A DNA stretch of 64,000 bases from Kribbella monticola (GCF_003261635.1 NZ_QFXK01000009.1:124001-188000), one strand, 5' to 3'; shown: positions 1 to 9,238, counted from the stretch's first letter. Numbers and translations: made by a program. Notes: generated by a model not told the origin, from the sequence alone.

Positions 1-2189
1 TGAGCCACGAACTGCGGACTCCGCTGGCCGCCCTCTGTGCGGTCCTCGAGAATCTCGTCGACGGAGTTGCCGAACCGGATCCAGCCACCCTGCGGACCGC
101 GCTCGACCAGGCCGAGCGACTCGCTGCCCTCGCCTCCGACCTGCTCGACCTGGCCAGAGTCGATGCCGGCAAGGCGGAACTGTCTGCCCAGCAGGTGCCC
201 GTCGCCGAACTGCTGGAGCGCGCCGTCGCCGAGGCCGAGGTGATCGGCCGCGAAGTCCGGTACGACGTACGCGTCACGCCACCGGATCTCACCGCACAGG
301 CCGACCCGGCGCGGCTCCACCAACTGGTCGCCAACCTGCTCGACAACGCGTCCCGGCACAGCCCGGCCGGTGAGACCGTCCGGATCACCGCCGCGAAGAC
401 GGCGACCGGCTGGCGGCTCGAGGTCGCCGACGAGGGACCGGGGATTCCGGTCGCCGACCGGGACCGGGTCTTCGAGCGGTTCGGGACGCTCGGCGAGACC
501 GAGGGTGGTGGCGGTACCGGGCTCGGTCTCGCGATCGCCCGCTGGGTGACCGACCTGCACGGCGGCACCATCCACTTCGTCGAGCCCGAGCCGCGCAGTA
601 CCGGAGCGCGGGTGCGCGTCGACCTGCCGAACCAACCCGTCCACCAGAAAGCCGAGGAGCAATTCATGACCAAGCCGGTCGACAGTCCCGTCCCCAAGGC
701 GGCCAGCGCACCCAGCACTCCAGCCCCGGTGACCCGGGCGCCGGAGTCGGGAATGGACCTGTTGTTCGGCAGCTTCTGGCCGGACGCGCGCGTGCCGGGC
801 AAGCTGCGCGCGGTGCTCTACAGCCTCGTGGCCGGTCTGCTGGCCGGCATCATCCTGCCGTTCCGCGACCTCGGCCTCGGCACCTTCGTCGTCCTGGCGG
901 CGGCCGGCGTCGTGATCCTTCGCTTCAGCGTCAATCGCCGGTCGCGGTTCACTCAGGCCTGTGCCGCCCTCTGTTTCCTGCTGGCGTCGACCGCTGTCTT
1001 CCGGGACGCCGGCTGGATCGTGATCCTGTGCTTCTTCGCCGGTGGTGCCGTCTGCGTGGCTGCACTGGTGAACGGCCGCACCCTGCCCGCCTTCGTCTTG
1101 GCAGGTATCGCCTGGCCGCTTGCGGGTCTCCGTGGACTTCCGTGGCTGGGCCGCTCCCTGCAGACGGTCACCGGGCTGAAGGCGAGTGCAGCCGCCTTGC
1201 GGACCGTCGTGTGGTCAGTGCTCGGGGTCCTCGTCTTCGGGCTGCTGTTCGCGTCCGCGGATGCGATCTTCGCCAAGTGGGCGGGCGCGCTCGTCCCGGA
1301 CCTGAGGTTCGATTCGTTCGTACTGCGTGCGTTCATCACCGTTGCGGTCGGGGGAGTGGTGCTGGCGGCAACCTACTTGGCTCTGAACCCGCCGAACGTC
1401 GAGCCGGGCGGGGGGAGCGCACGGCCGGTCGCCCGCCGGTACGAATGGCTGGCGCCCGTCCTGCTGGTCGACGCCGTCTTCCTTGTTTTCCTGGCTGCCC
1501 AGGCAACTGCGAGCTTCGGTGGGCATGCCTACCTCGAGCGGATCACCGGGCTGACCTACGCGGAGTACGTCCATCAGGGCTTCGGCCAGCTCACGGTCGC
1601 CACTGCGCTCACGCTCCTGGTGGTGTGGGCCGCTGCCCGGAAGGCACCTCGTACTACGGCCGCCGACGTGGCCTGGCTGCGCGGGTCACTCGGCCTGCTG
1701 TGCGTCCTGACCCTGGTAGTCGTTGCCTCGGCGCTCTATCGGATGCACGTCTACCAGGAAGCCTACGGCTTCACGCAGCTCCGCCTGCTGGTCGACGTCT
1801 TCGAAGGCTGGCTGGGACTGCTGGTGGTCGGCGTGCTGGCTGCGGGTCTGACGCTGAAGGCGAACTGGCTTCCCCGCGCGGCGTTGCTGAGTGGTGCCGG
1901 GCTTCTCCTTCTGCTGGCCGCCATCAACCCGGATGCCTGGATCGCGCAGCACAACGTGGACCGGTACGCCCAGACCGGCAAGGTGGATTGGCCTTTCCTG
2001 CAGGAGCTTTCGGACGACGCAGTGCCGGTCCTGGCGACCCTGCCGCCGGACGTTGCCGGCTGTGCTCTCCAGGGCTACAAAGTCAGCGACGACGACTGGC
2101 TGGAGTGGAACCTCGGCCGCCATCGCGCCCAAGCCACACTGCGAGCCGCCCACAACGCGCCGGCCGCGGTCTGCCCAGCCGTCCGCTGA
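1..2189 (+). CDS. Sensor histidine kinase C-terminal half fused in frame to a DUF4153/DUF4173-type membrane protein (5' truncated)
   Basis: The window opens inside a two-component kinase. The frame starts at base 3 with the H-box SHELRTPLAAL, whose phospho-acceptor His codon is at 6-8. A HATPase domain follows, with N box NLLDNASRHS, G1 box DEGPGIP and G2 box GGTGLGLAIAR, ending near base 640. There is no stop codon: the same frame continues into roughly 500 residues with about ten hydrophobic segments and a YRMHVYQEAYGFTQLRL stretch near the C-terminal third, which resembles the DUF4153/DUF4173 family of unknown function. Proteins of that family are often encoded beside two-component genes. 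An internal ATG at 666 behind GAGGAG could give a separate membrane protein, so the locus may make a fusion, a separate domain, or both. Upstream sensor domains lie outside the window. Confidence 0.8.
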   Translation, partial: SHELRTPLAALCAVLENLVDGVAEPDPATLRTALDQAERLAALASDLLDLARVDAGKAELSAQQVPVAELLERAVAEAEVIGREVRYDVRVTPPDLTAQADPARLHQLVANLLDNASRHSPAGETVRITAAKTATGWRLEVADEGPGIPVADRDRVFERFGTLGETEGGGGTGLGLAIARWVTDLHGGTIHFVEPEPRSTGARVRVDLPNQPVHQKAEEQFMTKPVDSPVPKAASAPSTPAPVTRAPESGMDLLFGSFWPDARVPGKLRAVLYSLVAGLLAGIILPFRDLGLGTFVVLAAAGVVILRFSVNRRSRFTQACAALCFLLASTAVFRDAGWIVILCFFAGGAVCVAALVNGRTLPAFVLAGIAWPLAGLRGLPWLGRSLQTVTGLKASAAALRTVVWSVLGVLVFGLLFASADAIFAKWAGALVPDLRFDSFVLRAFITVAVGGVVLAATYLALNPPNVEPGGGSARPVARRYEWLAPVLLVDAVFLVFLAAQATASFGGHAYLERITGLTYAEYVHQGFGQLTVATALTLLVVWAAARKAPRTTAADVAWLRGSLGLLCVLTLVVVASALYRMHVYQEAYGFTQLRLLVDVFEGWLGLLVVGVLAAGLTLKANWLPRAALLSGAGLLLLLAAINPDAWIAQHNVDRYAQTGKVDWPFLQELSDDAVPVLATLPPDVAGCALQGYKVSDDDWLEWNLGRHRAQATLRAAHNAPAAVCPAVR
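654..668 (+). promoter_or_regulatory. Internal ribosome binding site and ATG for the DUF4173-type domain
   Basis: GAGGAG at 654-659 lies six bases before an ATG at 666-668 that is in frame with the kinase upstream. The kinase's HATPase fold is complete just before this point, and the new N terminus (MTKPVDSPVP) is a Pro/Ala-rich linker typical of a protein start. Translation could therefore restart here and yield a free membrane protein of 507 residues. Confidence 0.5.
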
Positions 2190-2200
2190 TCGTCGATCGG

Positions 2201-2237
2201 TTGCTGAGGGCCCCGACAATTTCGGGGCCCTCGGCAA
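2201..2237. terminator. Bidirectional hairpin terminator between convergent genes
   Basis: A 16-bp stem (arms 2201-2216 and 2222-2237, one G-T pair) encloses a five-base loop in the 48-bp gap between the converging kinase/DUF4173 gene and the beta-galactosidase gene. The core arm is GAGGGCCCCGA. There is no T tract, as is common in high-GC actinobacteria. Confidence 0.75.
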
Positions 2238-4289
2238 TCATGCTTGGGTGGCCAGGACCCGCACGTCCCACGGTCCGAGCGTGAGTTTGCCTTCGACCGG
2301 GGTGTCCGCCAGTACGTCGTGCAGCGGCTCCTCGAGGTCGACGCCGACCGTGTCCCAGGACCAGTTGTGCACGAACTTGAGCCGCCGCCCGTCGGCCGCG
2401 GTCGCTGACGTGATGCTGACGCTGGCCGGCAGTTCGGTCTCCGGCCCCGGCGCGATCCAGCGGAACAACGCGACCGCGAGTGGTCCGTTGGGAACCGTGC
2501 CCACGTAGGTGATCCGGCCTTGACCGTGAGCGCGGGTGGTGATCGCAGGCCATCGCCCGAAGTGCGGATGATCGTAGCTCGCCAGCACCTCAGCGCCCTC
2601 GACCTGGAGGCCATCGGCCCACCGGGTGGCAGCGGCGTCGCCACCGAGTTGCAGGGCAGCTCCGTGGACCCGAACCTCGTGGCTGAGATTGCTGAACTCG
2701 TCGTACGTCACCCCCGCTGCCGCTGCGAGTCGACCAGGTTGAGCGTCGGTACGAGCTCGTGCTTCTTGATCGGCGTAGCCGGTGCGTGGTCCGACGACGA
2801 GGTGACCGCCGGCTTCGGCGTACGCGACGAGTTGGTCCAGCAGGCTGTTGTCGGCCAGATACAGCCCGGGTACGACGAGGACGGGGTGCTCTGCGACCAG
2901 TTCTGGGCCGGTGAACTGACTGGCGTGCAGGACGCGCACCTGCAGGCCTGCCTCGAACGCCCCACGGTAGAAGGGATCGAAGAGACCGTGGTACGAGCGT
3001 TCGTCTGCGCTGCCGTCCTGACGGGAGAGCGCCGGGTACTTCTGCATCAGCCACTTGCTCGGCACCGAATACAGCATGGTCACGTCGCTGTCGGGTGTCA
3101 GATCGACCATCAGCGATCCGGCTGCCTCCAACTCCGCGCCCAGGCGCGCGATCTCTTTGTACGTACGGCCGGGAAGGCCGCTGTGGGGGAGCACGCCACC
3201 CCAGTAAGTCTCCGTACCGAAATGCAAGGTGTGCCAGTGCCAGTACTCGATCATCTTCGCTCCGCGCGAGATGAGGGCCCAGGCCGCCTGCCGCCATTGG
3301 CCGTCGTACGCCGGCCGGTTGTCCCACGGGAAGCCGATGGACTGGGCGTTCGTCTCGGTGACCAGGAACGGGCGCTGCTGTGACGAGTACATCCGGTCGG
3401 CGCTGAGGTAGAGCGCCCAGGTGCCCGTGGTGGTCCAGTTCTGGGGGAGGTCAGCTGCCGGTGGCTGCTGGAGCCCGTCCTGCATCGCGTAGTACGGATT
3501 GCCGGCCGCCACGTCGAGCCGGCGGACCAATTCGTCGTCGGCGATTCCCGGGCGCTCGTACGAGATACAGGTGGTGACGAACTGGTCGGGCCGCGCGTAC
3601 TCGCGGACGATGTCGGCCTGCCAGCCGATGAAGTCCGTGGTCAGGTCGGCCTGGAACTGCCGCCAGGCAACGTCGTACTGCGGTTGCACGTTGCCGTCAG
3701 GCGTCCACAGGTCGGCCCAGTCCGACAGACGATGGGACCAGTAGACGAGTCCCCACTCGTCGTTGAGCGTCTGCACATCGCCGTACTTGTGCCGCAGGCT
3801 GTCCACGAACCGCTGGAACACCCCGTGGTTGTGGAGAACCTCGTTGCCCGGCTCGTTGTCGACCTGGTAGCCGATCACCGCCGGGTGATCGGCATAGCGG
3901 GCGACGATCTTGCGGATCACCCGCTCGGCGTGGAAGAGGAACCCCGGGTGGGTGAAGTCCACCTCCTGACGGGCTCCCCAGCCGATCCGCTGCCCGGTCT
4001 TCCGCTCGCCCGCGAGTTCCGGGTAGAGCCTGGCCAGCCACGGCGGTACGGCGTACGTCGGGGTGCCGAGCAGTACAGCGATACCTCGGGCGTGTGCGCC
4101 GTCGAGAACGGGTTGCAGCCAGTCCAGGTCGAACCGGCCGTTCTCCGGTTCCCAGGTCGACCAGACCGACTCACCGACCCGGATCACCGAGAAGTGAGCC
4201 TCGACCATCAGGTCGAGATCCTGCTCGAGCCGCTCGTACGGCTGGTACTCGTGGTAGTACGCAGCGCCGAAGAGTACACGATCTTGCAC
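2238..4289 (-). CDS. Beta-galactosidase, glycoside hydrolase family 42
   Basis: This 683-residue cytoplasmic enzyme (no signal peptide) should hydrolyse terminal beta-galactosides by the retaining GH42 mechanism. The N-terminal TIM barrel carries the acid/base glutamate in QVDNEPGNE (about E146) and the nucleophile in LVTETN (about E312). The trimerisation and C-terminal beta domains follow, giving the usual 650-700 residue length. The start is GTG behind GGAGAAA. It is the last gene of a minus-strand unit with two permeases, a binding protein and a LacI regulator, separated from the nearest permease by only 27 bases. The context implies import of galacto-oligosaccharides, for example from pectic galactan, followed by intracellular cleavage. 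The substrate itself is inferred. Confidence 0.93.
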   Translation of the reverse strand: MQDRVLFGAAYYHEYQPYERLEQDLDLMVEAHFSVIRVGESVWSTWEPENGRFDLDWLQPVLDGAHARGIAVLLGTPTYAVPPWLARLYPELAGERKTGQRIGWGARQEVDFTHPGFLFHAERVIRKIVARYADHPAVIGYQVDNEPGNEVLHNHGVFQRFVDSLRHKYGDVQTLNDEWGLVYWSHRLSDWADLWTPDGNVQPQYDVAWRQFQADLTTDFIGWQADIVREYARPDQFVTTCISYERPGIADDELVRRLDVAAGNPYYAMQDGLQQPPAADLPQNWTTTGTWALYLSADRMYSSQQRPFLVTETNAQSIGFPWDNRPAYDGQWRQAAWALISRGAKMIEYWHWHTLHFGTETYWGGVLPHSGLPGRTYKEIARLGAELEAAGSLMVDLTPDSDVTMLYSVPSKWLMQKYPALSRQDGSADERSYHGLFDPFYRGAFEAGLQVRVLHASQFTGPELVAEHPVLVVPGLYLADNSLLDQLVAYAEAGGHLVVGPRTGYADQEARARTDAQPGRLAAAAGVTYDEFSNLSHEVRVHGAALQLGGDAAATRWADGLQVEGAEVLASYDHPHFGRWPAITTRAHGQGRITYVGTVPNGPLAVALFRWIAPGPETELPASVSITSATAADGRRLKFVHNWSWDTVGVDLEEPLHDVLADTPVEGKLTLGPWDVRVLATQA

Positions 4290-4316
4290 AGCGTTTCTCC
4301 AATGGTAGAAGGCGAT

Positions 4317-5168
4317 TCAGCCCTTGACCCCGCCGGCCGACAGTCCGGACTGCCAGTAACGCTGCAGCAGCAGGAACGCGGCGATCAGCGGGATGACCGA
4401 CAACAGCGACCCGGTGACGACCGAGGACAACAGCGCGCCGGTCGAGCCGCCGCCGCCGACGGACTGCGACGACCAGGCGGCGAGTCCGACTGTCACCGGG
4501 TAGAGCTTGGGGTTGTTGAGCATGATCAGCGGCAGGAAGTAGTTGTTCCAGGTGGCCACCAGCGTGAACAGCAAGACGGTGACCAGGCCGGGGGAGAGCA
4601 TCCGGAGCGCGACCTGGAAGAAGATCCGGAACTCGCTCGCCCCGTCGATCCGGGCCGCCTCGATGATGCCGTCCGGGATCGCGTCCTGGGCGTAGATCCG
4701 CATCAGGTACAGGCCGAACGGGCTGACCAGCGACGGCAGGATGATCGCCCACGGGCTGTTCACCAGGCCGACCTTGCTGAACAGCAGGTACGTCGGGATC
4801 GCCAGGGCCGTCGTCGGCACCATGATCGACCCGAGCACGAGCGCGAACATCGCACCGTTGCCACGGAACCGGTACTTCGCGAAGCCGTACCCGCCGAGTG
4901 CGCAGAGGAACGCCGCGCCGCCGGCACTCACCACCGAGTAGAAGACGGTGTTGAGCATCCACCGGGCGTAGACGCCACCGTCGTACGTGACGGTCTGGCG
5001 GATGTTGGACAGCAGCGAGAAGTCCTTGCTGAACCACAGCCCGAAGCTGGAGAACAGGTCGCCCGTGGTCTTCGTCGACGCCACGAACAGCCAGAACAAC
5101 GGCAACAGGAAGTACACGAACAGCGCGATCATGCCGATCATCAGCAGCCTGCTGCGACGCTCGGTCAT
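4317..5168 (-). CDS. Carbohydrate ABC transporter permease, MalG type
   Basis: This 283-residue inner-membrane permease belongs to the CUT1 family, with six predicted membrane helices. Its cytoplasmic EAA loop, EAARIDGASEFRIFF, would dock the ATPase. The real start is ATG at 5168 behind AAGGAG, in a four-base ATGA overlap with the upstream permease; a longer open frame exists but lacks this ribosome site. It forms the channel with the MalF-type partner and delivers sugar to the GH42 enzyme encoded next. No ATPase gene lies in the operon, as is usual for actinobacterial CUT1 systems that share an MsiK/MsmK-type ATPase encoded elsewhere. Confidence 0.93.
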   Translation of the reverse strand: MTERRSRLLMIGMIALFVYFLLPLFWLFVASTKTTGDLFSSFGLWFSKDFSLLSNIRQTVTYDGGVYARWMLNTVFYSVVSAGGAAFLCALGGYGFAKYRFRGNGAMFALVLGSIMVPTTALAIPTYLLFSKVGLVNSPWAIILPSLVSPFGLYLMRIYAQDAIPDGIIEAARIDGASEFRIFFQVALRMLSPGLVTVLLFTLVATWNNYFLPLIMLNNPKLYPVTVGLAAWSSQSVGGGGSTGALLSSVVTGSLLSVIPLIAAFLLLQRYWQSGLSAGGVKG

Positions 5169-6067
5169 CGGTTGCTCCTTCGGCTGGTCACGAACAGCAC
5201 CGTGTACGAGGCGACCACGATGACTGCGCCGAGCAGGAACGAGACCGCCGCGGCGTAGTTCACCTGCTGACCGGTGAAGGCAAGCGTGTACGCGTACAGG
5301 TTGGGCGTGTAGCCGCTGTCGATCACGCTGGGGGCCAGCCGCTGCAGCAGGTTCGGCTCTGCGAAGAGCTGGAAGCTGCCGATGACGGAGAAGATCACGC
5401 AGAGCAGGATGGCCGGCCGGATCGCCGGGATCTTGATGCTCCACGCGGTCCGCCAGGCACTCGCGCCGTCGACGGCCGCCGCCTCGTAGAGCTCATGCGG
5501 TACGGCGCGCAGGGCGGCGTACAGGATGATCATGTTGTAGCCGGTGAACTCCCAGGTGACGATGTTCGCCATCGACCCGAGCATCCAGCCGCCGCTGAGG
5601 AACTTCGGTGCGGCCAGACCGAGCTTGTCCGCGAGTTGCGCGACCGGGCCGAAGTCGGGTCCGTAGAGGTAGCCCCACATCAACGTGGCGACGACACTCG
5701 GTACGGCGTACGGCAGGAAGATGCCGAGCCGGAACGCCTTCGCGAACCGGAGCAGGCCGCTGTCGATGGCCAGTGCCGCGAGCAAGGAGATGGCCAGCAT
5801 GATCGGTACCTGGAAGGCGAAGAACTTCGCCACCCTGAGGACGCCTTGCAGCAAGCGATCGTCGTGCAGCGCGGTCACGTAGTTGTCCAGTCCCGCGAAG
5901 ACGGTCCCGCCGATCAGCCGGTCCTGGAACAGGCTCAGGTACGCCGCGTAGGCCAGCGGGAGCACCAGCATCGCGGCGAACACGAGCATGAACGGGGCAA
6001 CGAACAGGTAGCCGCTCGCGGCGGGGTCGACGCCCCGCCGCGGACGACTCGATGCGAGCCGGCTCAT
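5165..6067 (-). CDS. Carbohydrate ABC transporter permease, MalF type
   Basis: This 300-residue membrane permease is the second channel subunit of the galactoside importer. It has an N-terminal cytoplasmic segment, about six helices and the EAA loop EAAAVDGASAWRTAW. The start chosen is ATG at 6067, which overlaps the stop of the solute-binding protein gene by four bases (ATGA); the open frame extends further upstream but only inside that gene. It also overlaps the downstream permease by four bases, so the three transporter genes are translationally coupled. Confidence 0.93.
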   Translation of the reverse strand: MSRLASSRPRRGVDPAASGYLFVAPFMLVFAAMLVLPLAYAAYLSLFQDRLIGGTVFAGLDNYVTALHDDRLLQGVLRVAKFFAFQVPIMLAISLLAALAIDSGLLRFAKAFRLGIFLPYAVPSVVATLMWGYLYGPDFGPVAQLADKLGLAAPKFLSGGWMLGSMANIVTWEFTGYNMIILYAALRAVPHELYEAAAVDGASAWRTAWSIKIPAIRPAILLCVIFSVIGSFQLFAEPNLLQRLAPSVIDSGYTPNLYAYTLAFTGQQVNYAAAVSFLLGAVIVVASYTVLFVTSRRSNR

Positions 6068-7431
6068 GGGTTGACCTTGAAGCCCTGGTTCTTCGCGTAC
6101 GTCGTGGTCCGCGACTGCCACTGGTCGAGCGCGGCGCCGGTGTCTGACTTGTTGGCGAAGGACTTACCGACCGTTTCGTCCCAGTCGTTGACGGTCTGGT
6201 CCAGGAACGGCGGCCACTGGAACTTCGCATCGACGGTGGCACTGATGTCGGAGAACACCTGGTTGACCTGCTGACCGCCGTAGAAGGCCGGCTTCTCCTG
6301 CACGAATGCGGGATCCGTCAGCACCGCCTTGGTGGCGGGGAACAGGAACTGCTGACTGGCGAACATCTTGGTCGACGCCGGATCGGTGTTGAGGAACTCG
6401 GCCAGCTTGGCGGCCGCGATCGGGTTCTTCGTACCGGCGACCACCGCGGTCGTCGAACCACCCCAGTTGCCGGAGGTCGGCTTGCTCGCGTCCCACTGCG
6501 GCAGCGGGGCGGCCCGCCACTTGCCGCTGGTCGACTTGGCCGAGCCGGACAGGAAGACCGGTCCCCAGGCGGCGGTGAGCCAGCTGGCGTACTGACCGCG
6601 GTTCAAGGCCTGGTACCACTGGTCGGTGAAGTCGGGATCGGTCGACACCGAGCCGTCCTTGATCAGACCGTCCCAGTAGGCGCCGAGCTTCTTGGACCGG
6701 TCGTTGTTCAGGTCGACCTTCACCGAGTCGGCGCCGGTGACCTCGAACGGCTTGATGCCGGCCTGCCAGAGCAGCCCCATCCAGACACCGTTCTGGTTCG
6801 CGGCCAGGTTCGTCATGCTGACCTTGGGATCGGCGGCGTGCAACTTGCGGGCCGCGGTGGCGAACTCGTCCCAGGTCTTCGGTACGGCGATGCCGTACTT
6901 GTCGAAGATGTCCTTGCGGTACAGCATCCCCATCGGCCCGGTGTCCTGCGGGATCGCCCAGACCTGGCCGCCGGAGCCGGTCACCTGGTTCCAGGTCCAG
7001 TCGACGAACTGCGGCTTGAGCGCTTCCGCGCCGTACGGACGAAGATCCACCAGGCTCTTCGTGATCGAGAAGGTCGGCACGTACTGGAACTCGATCTGGG
7101 CCGCGTCGGGTGCGCCGGTGCCTGCCTTCAAGGCAGTCCGGAGCTTGGTGTACTGCGGTTCGCCCTGGCCCGCGTTGACCACGGTGACCTTGATCGCGGG
7201 GTACTTCTGCTCGAACAACGCCACCTCCTTCTTGATGTCCGGAACCCACGTCCAGAAGGTGAGTTGGGTCGGGGTGGTCATCGCCTTGTCGATATCGGCC
7301 TGGCTGACCGCCTGCGCCTGACTCGAACTGCCGGCCGGCTTGCTGCCGCCCCCACAGGCGCTGAGGGCGAGTACGGCGGCGAGGGTGACTGCGATACCGG
7401 CGCGTCGCCGGGTTCTGGGAAGACCGATCAC
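6064..7431 (-). CDS. Extracellular sugar-binding lipoprotein, family 1
   Basis: This lipoprotein of about 455 residues captures the substrate outside the cell for the MalF/MalG-type permeases. A basic n-region (RTRRR) and a hydrophobic stretch end in the lipobox LSAC, with the lipidated Cys at about residue 26. The mature part has the usual solute-binding composition, including TFWTWVPDIKKEV near the N terminus. I chose GTG at 7431 because GAGGAG lies nine bases upstream; an in-frame codon at 7458 is the alternative. About 107 bases separate it from the lacI gene upstream, so it may have its own promoter or be cotranscribed. Confidence 0.92.
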   Translation of the reverse strand: MIGLPRTRRRAGIAVTLAAVLALSACGGGSKPAGSSSQAQAVSQADIDKAMTTPTQLTFWTWVPDIKKEVALFEQKYPAIKVTVVNAGQGEPQYTKLRTALKAGTGAPDAAQIEFQYVPTFSITKSLVDLRPYGAEALKPQFVDWTWNQVTGSGGQVWAIPQDTGPMGMLYRKDIFDKYGIAVPKTWDEFATAARKLHAADPKVSMTNLAANQNGVWMGLLWQAGIKPFEVTGADSVKVDLNNDRSKKLGAYWDGLIKDGSVSTDPDFTDQWYQALNRGQYASWLTAAWGPVFLSGSAKSTSGKWRAAPLPQWDASKPTSGNWGGSTTAVVAGTKNPIAAAKLAEFLNTDPASTKMFASQQFLFPATKAVLTDPAFVQEKPAFYGGQQVNQVFSDISATVDAKFQWPPFLDQTVNDWDETVGKSFANKSDTGAALDQWQSRTTTYAKNQGFKVNP

Positions 7432-7538
7432 TGCGAACAACTCCTCGGAAGATGGCAAGGCGGTGCCTGGGCAAGGGGCATCGGCCCAGTGCCTGGACGG
7501 CTCACTGCTGGGATGGACTGCGGGTCAGAGCGAAGTGG

Positions 7539-8591
7539 TCAGGACGCCGTACGAGCGGTGCCGGTGGACTGACGGACGACCAGCTGGAGCGATGATGGCT
7601 CCAAGGCGGAAGAGCGGTCACCGGTAGGCGACTCGATCTCCGTGATGAGGTTCTGAATGCCGCGTTCGACGTGCACGTCGAAGTCCTGCGGGATCGTGGT
7701 GAGCGGCGGCGTCAGGAACGCCGCACTCGGGATGTCGTCGAAGCCGACGATGCTGACGTCACCGGGGACCGTGCGGCCGGCCTCGGTGAGCGCCCGCAGT
7801 ACGCCGATGGCCATGTCGTCGTTGGCGACGAAGACGGCGGTGACCTCGTCGTTGGCTGCCAGCTCCTGACCGGCCGCATAACCGGAGGCGGGCAGCCAAT
7901 CGCCTTGCAGGACAGGCGGTTCGGGGGCACTCGCATCGGCGAGCGCCTGCCGCCAGCCGAGGAGTCGGTCCCGGGCGGCCCACCAGCGCTGTGGGCCGGC
8001 GACATGCCAGACGGTCCGGTGGCCGAGGCCGAGCAGATGCTCGGTCGCGGCCCGCCCGGCGCCGACCCCGTCGCCGCCGGTGACGATCATCGGGCGGGCG
8101 CTGAGACCGGGGAAGTGGCCGAAGCTGAGCACCGGGATGTCCAGCTCGATCGGCCGGCCGTCGCCCTCGTCGATCGGCTCGGACAAGATGATGCCGTCCA
8201 CGCCCTGCTCGAGCAGGACGTCCACGGCGCCGGACACGCCGCCGGCATCGCCCTCGAAGGTGTTGACCATGCTGAGCGAATAGCCGGTACTGCGCAGCGC
8301 GCGCTCGACCGCCACGAGCTGGGTCGACGGCCCGAACAACGCCGTACCGAGACAGACCACGCCGATCCGCCGGGTCCGGCCGGAGTTGAGCGCGCGGGCG
8401 GCGTCGTTGCGGCGGTAGCCGAGCTCGCGCATCGCGGCCTGGACCCGGAGCCGGACCTCTTCCTTGACGTACGGCTCGTCGTTGAGCACCCGGGACACGG
8501 TCTTCTGCGAAACCCCCGCCAGCCGGGCGACATCCGTACTCCCAGGACGACGCGCCGGCCTACCCTCACCCGCCGACCGCGTCTGCTCCAT
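7539..8591 (-). CDS. LacI-family transcriptional regulator of the GH42 operon
   Basis: This 350-residue repressor has a LacI helix-turn-helix at about residues 18-70 (DVARLAGVSQKTVSRVL, then the hinge-proximal RALNSGRTRRIGVV). A periplasmic-binding-protein-like effector domain follows. It lies directly upstream of, and in the same direction as, the sugar-binding protein, permeases and GH42 genes, so it most likely controls them in response to a galactoside. Two operator-like palindromes in its own leader suggest autoregulation. The start is ATG with AAGGTGAG upstream. Confidence 0.9.
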   Translation of the reverse strand: MEQTRSAGEGRPARRPGSTDVARLAGVSQKTVSRVLNDEPYVKEEVRLRVQAAMRELGYRRNDAARALNSGRTRRIGVVCLGTALFGPSTQLVAVERALRSTGYSLSMVNTFEGDAGGVSGAVDVLLEQGVDGIILSEPIDEGDGRPIELDIPVLSFGHFPGLSARPMIVTGGDGVGAGRAATEHLLGLGHRTVWHVAGPQRWWAARDRLLGWRQALADASAPEPPVLQGDWLPASGYAAGQELAANDEVTAVFVANDDMAIGVLRALTEAGRTVPGDVSIVGFDDIPSAAFLTPPLTTIPQDFDVHVERGIQNLITEIESPTGDRSSALEPSSLQLVVRQSTGTARTAS

Positions 8592-8618
8592 GAGACCTCA
8601 CCTTAAGCGGGAACTGCC

Positions 8619-8654
8619 TTCTGACTACGCAGTCAGAATGTGTCTACGTAGTCA
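8619..8654. promoter_or_regulatory. Two operator-like palindromes upstream of lacI
   Basis: Site 1 (8619-8638) is a perfect palindrome, TTCTGACT-N4-AGTCAGAA. Site 2 (8641-8654, TGTCTACGTAGTCA) is a near-palindrome sharing the CTACG and AGTCA elements. Their centres are 19 bp apart, and they sit 28-63 bp upstream of the lacI start. This is the expected place for self-binding of the regulator encoded at 7539-8591. Confidence 0.6.
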
Positions 8655-8698
8655 GAACGTCAAGACGCGGTAACCACACTGTGACCTAAGCCACGCGA

Positions 8699-9238
8699 CT
8701 ACTTAGCGCGAACGACAGGCTCCTGCGGCTCGGACAGCAGCGCGATACGGGCGCGCAGCCGCTTGGGGTGGCGGGCCAGCGAGATGGCCATCGGCACCAC
8801 CAGGACGGCGGGGACGAGCAAAAACCAGTTCGAAAAGACGAAGGCGCCAACGAGGTCGGCTGTTGTGTAGACGGCGCCGGCGATCGCCAGCAGGGGGTAC
8901 CGGCGCCGTACCTCTTGGAGCTGCCGCTGCGCCAACCGGAGCGCCGCGGCCCGTACTTCGGGATCCGCTGGAGCCGGTCCCTTCTGGGCGGCCCGCATCG
9001 CTGTCCGCCGATCCGTCGCGGCGATCGGCCCGAGCGCCTGGTGCTCCATCCGCCACCTGTGTTTCAGGGCCAACGCGGTGCCGAGGCCCACGACCACACC
9101 GACCGGCGCTGCTGGGAGGAGTGCATCCTGCCAATGGCCGCCCTCGATCAGGCCCACCGCGAACAGCACGGCTGTCCACAGAACCGCGGTGACAAGGAAC
9201 AAGGCCCAGGTCGGGAGCGAGATCAGGCGGTTGCGCAT
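8699..9238 (-). CDS. Small membrane protein of unknown function
   Basis: This 179-residue protein has two hydrophobic hairpins. Segments at about residues 10-32 and 40-58 precede a charged cytoplasmic stretch (about 60-110, rich in Arg, Ala and Gln), and a second pair lies at about 115-155. The tail is basic. I do not recognise a family. GATACT lies six bases upstream of the ATG and could be the -10 element of a leaderless transcript. It is divergent from the secreted protein at 9465, with the double palindrome between them. Confidence 0.7.
   Translation of the reverse strand: MRNRLISLPTWALFLVTAVLWTAVLFAVGLIEGGHWQDALLPAAPVGVVVGLGTALALKHRWRMEHQALGPIAATDRRTAMRAAQKGPAPADPEVRAAALRLAQRQLQEVRRRYPLLAIAGAVYTTADLVGAFVFSNWFLLVPAVLVVPMAISLARHPKRLRARIALLSEPQEPVVRAK

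Noticed and set aside
3684..5258. Long plus-strand open frame (524 codons) opposite the GH42 and permease genes
   Set aside because: It is antisense to three clearly functional genes, has an Arg/Gln/Asp-biased composition typical of shadow frames in GC-rich DNA, and has no ribosome site.
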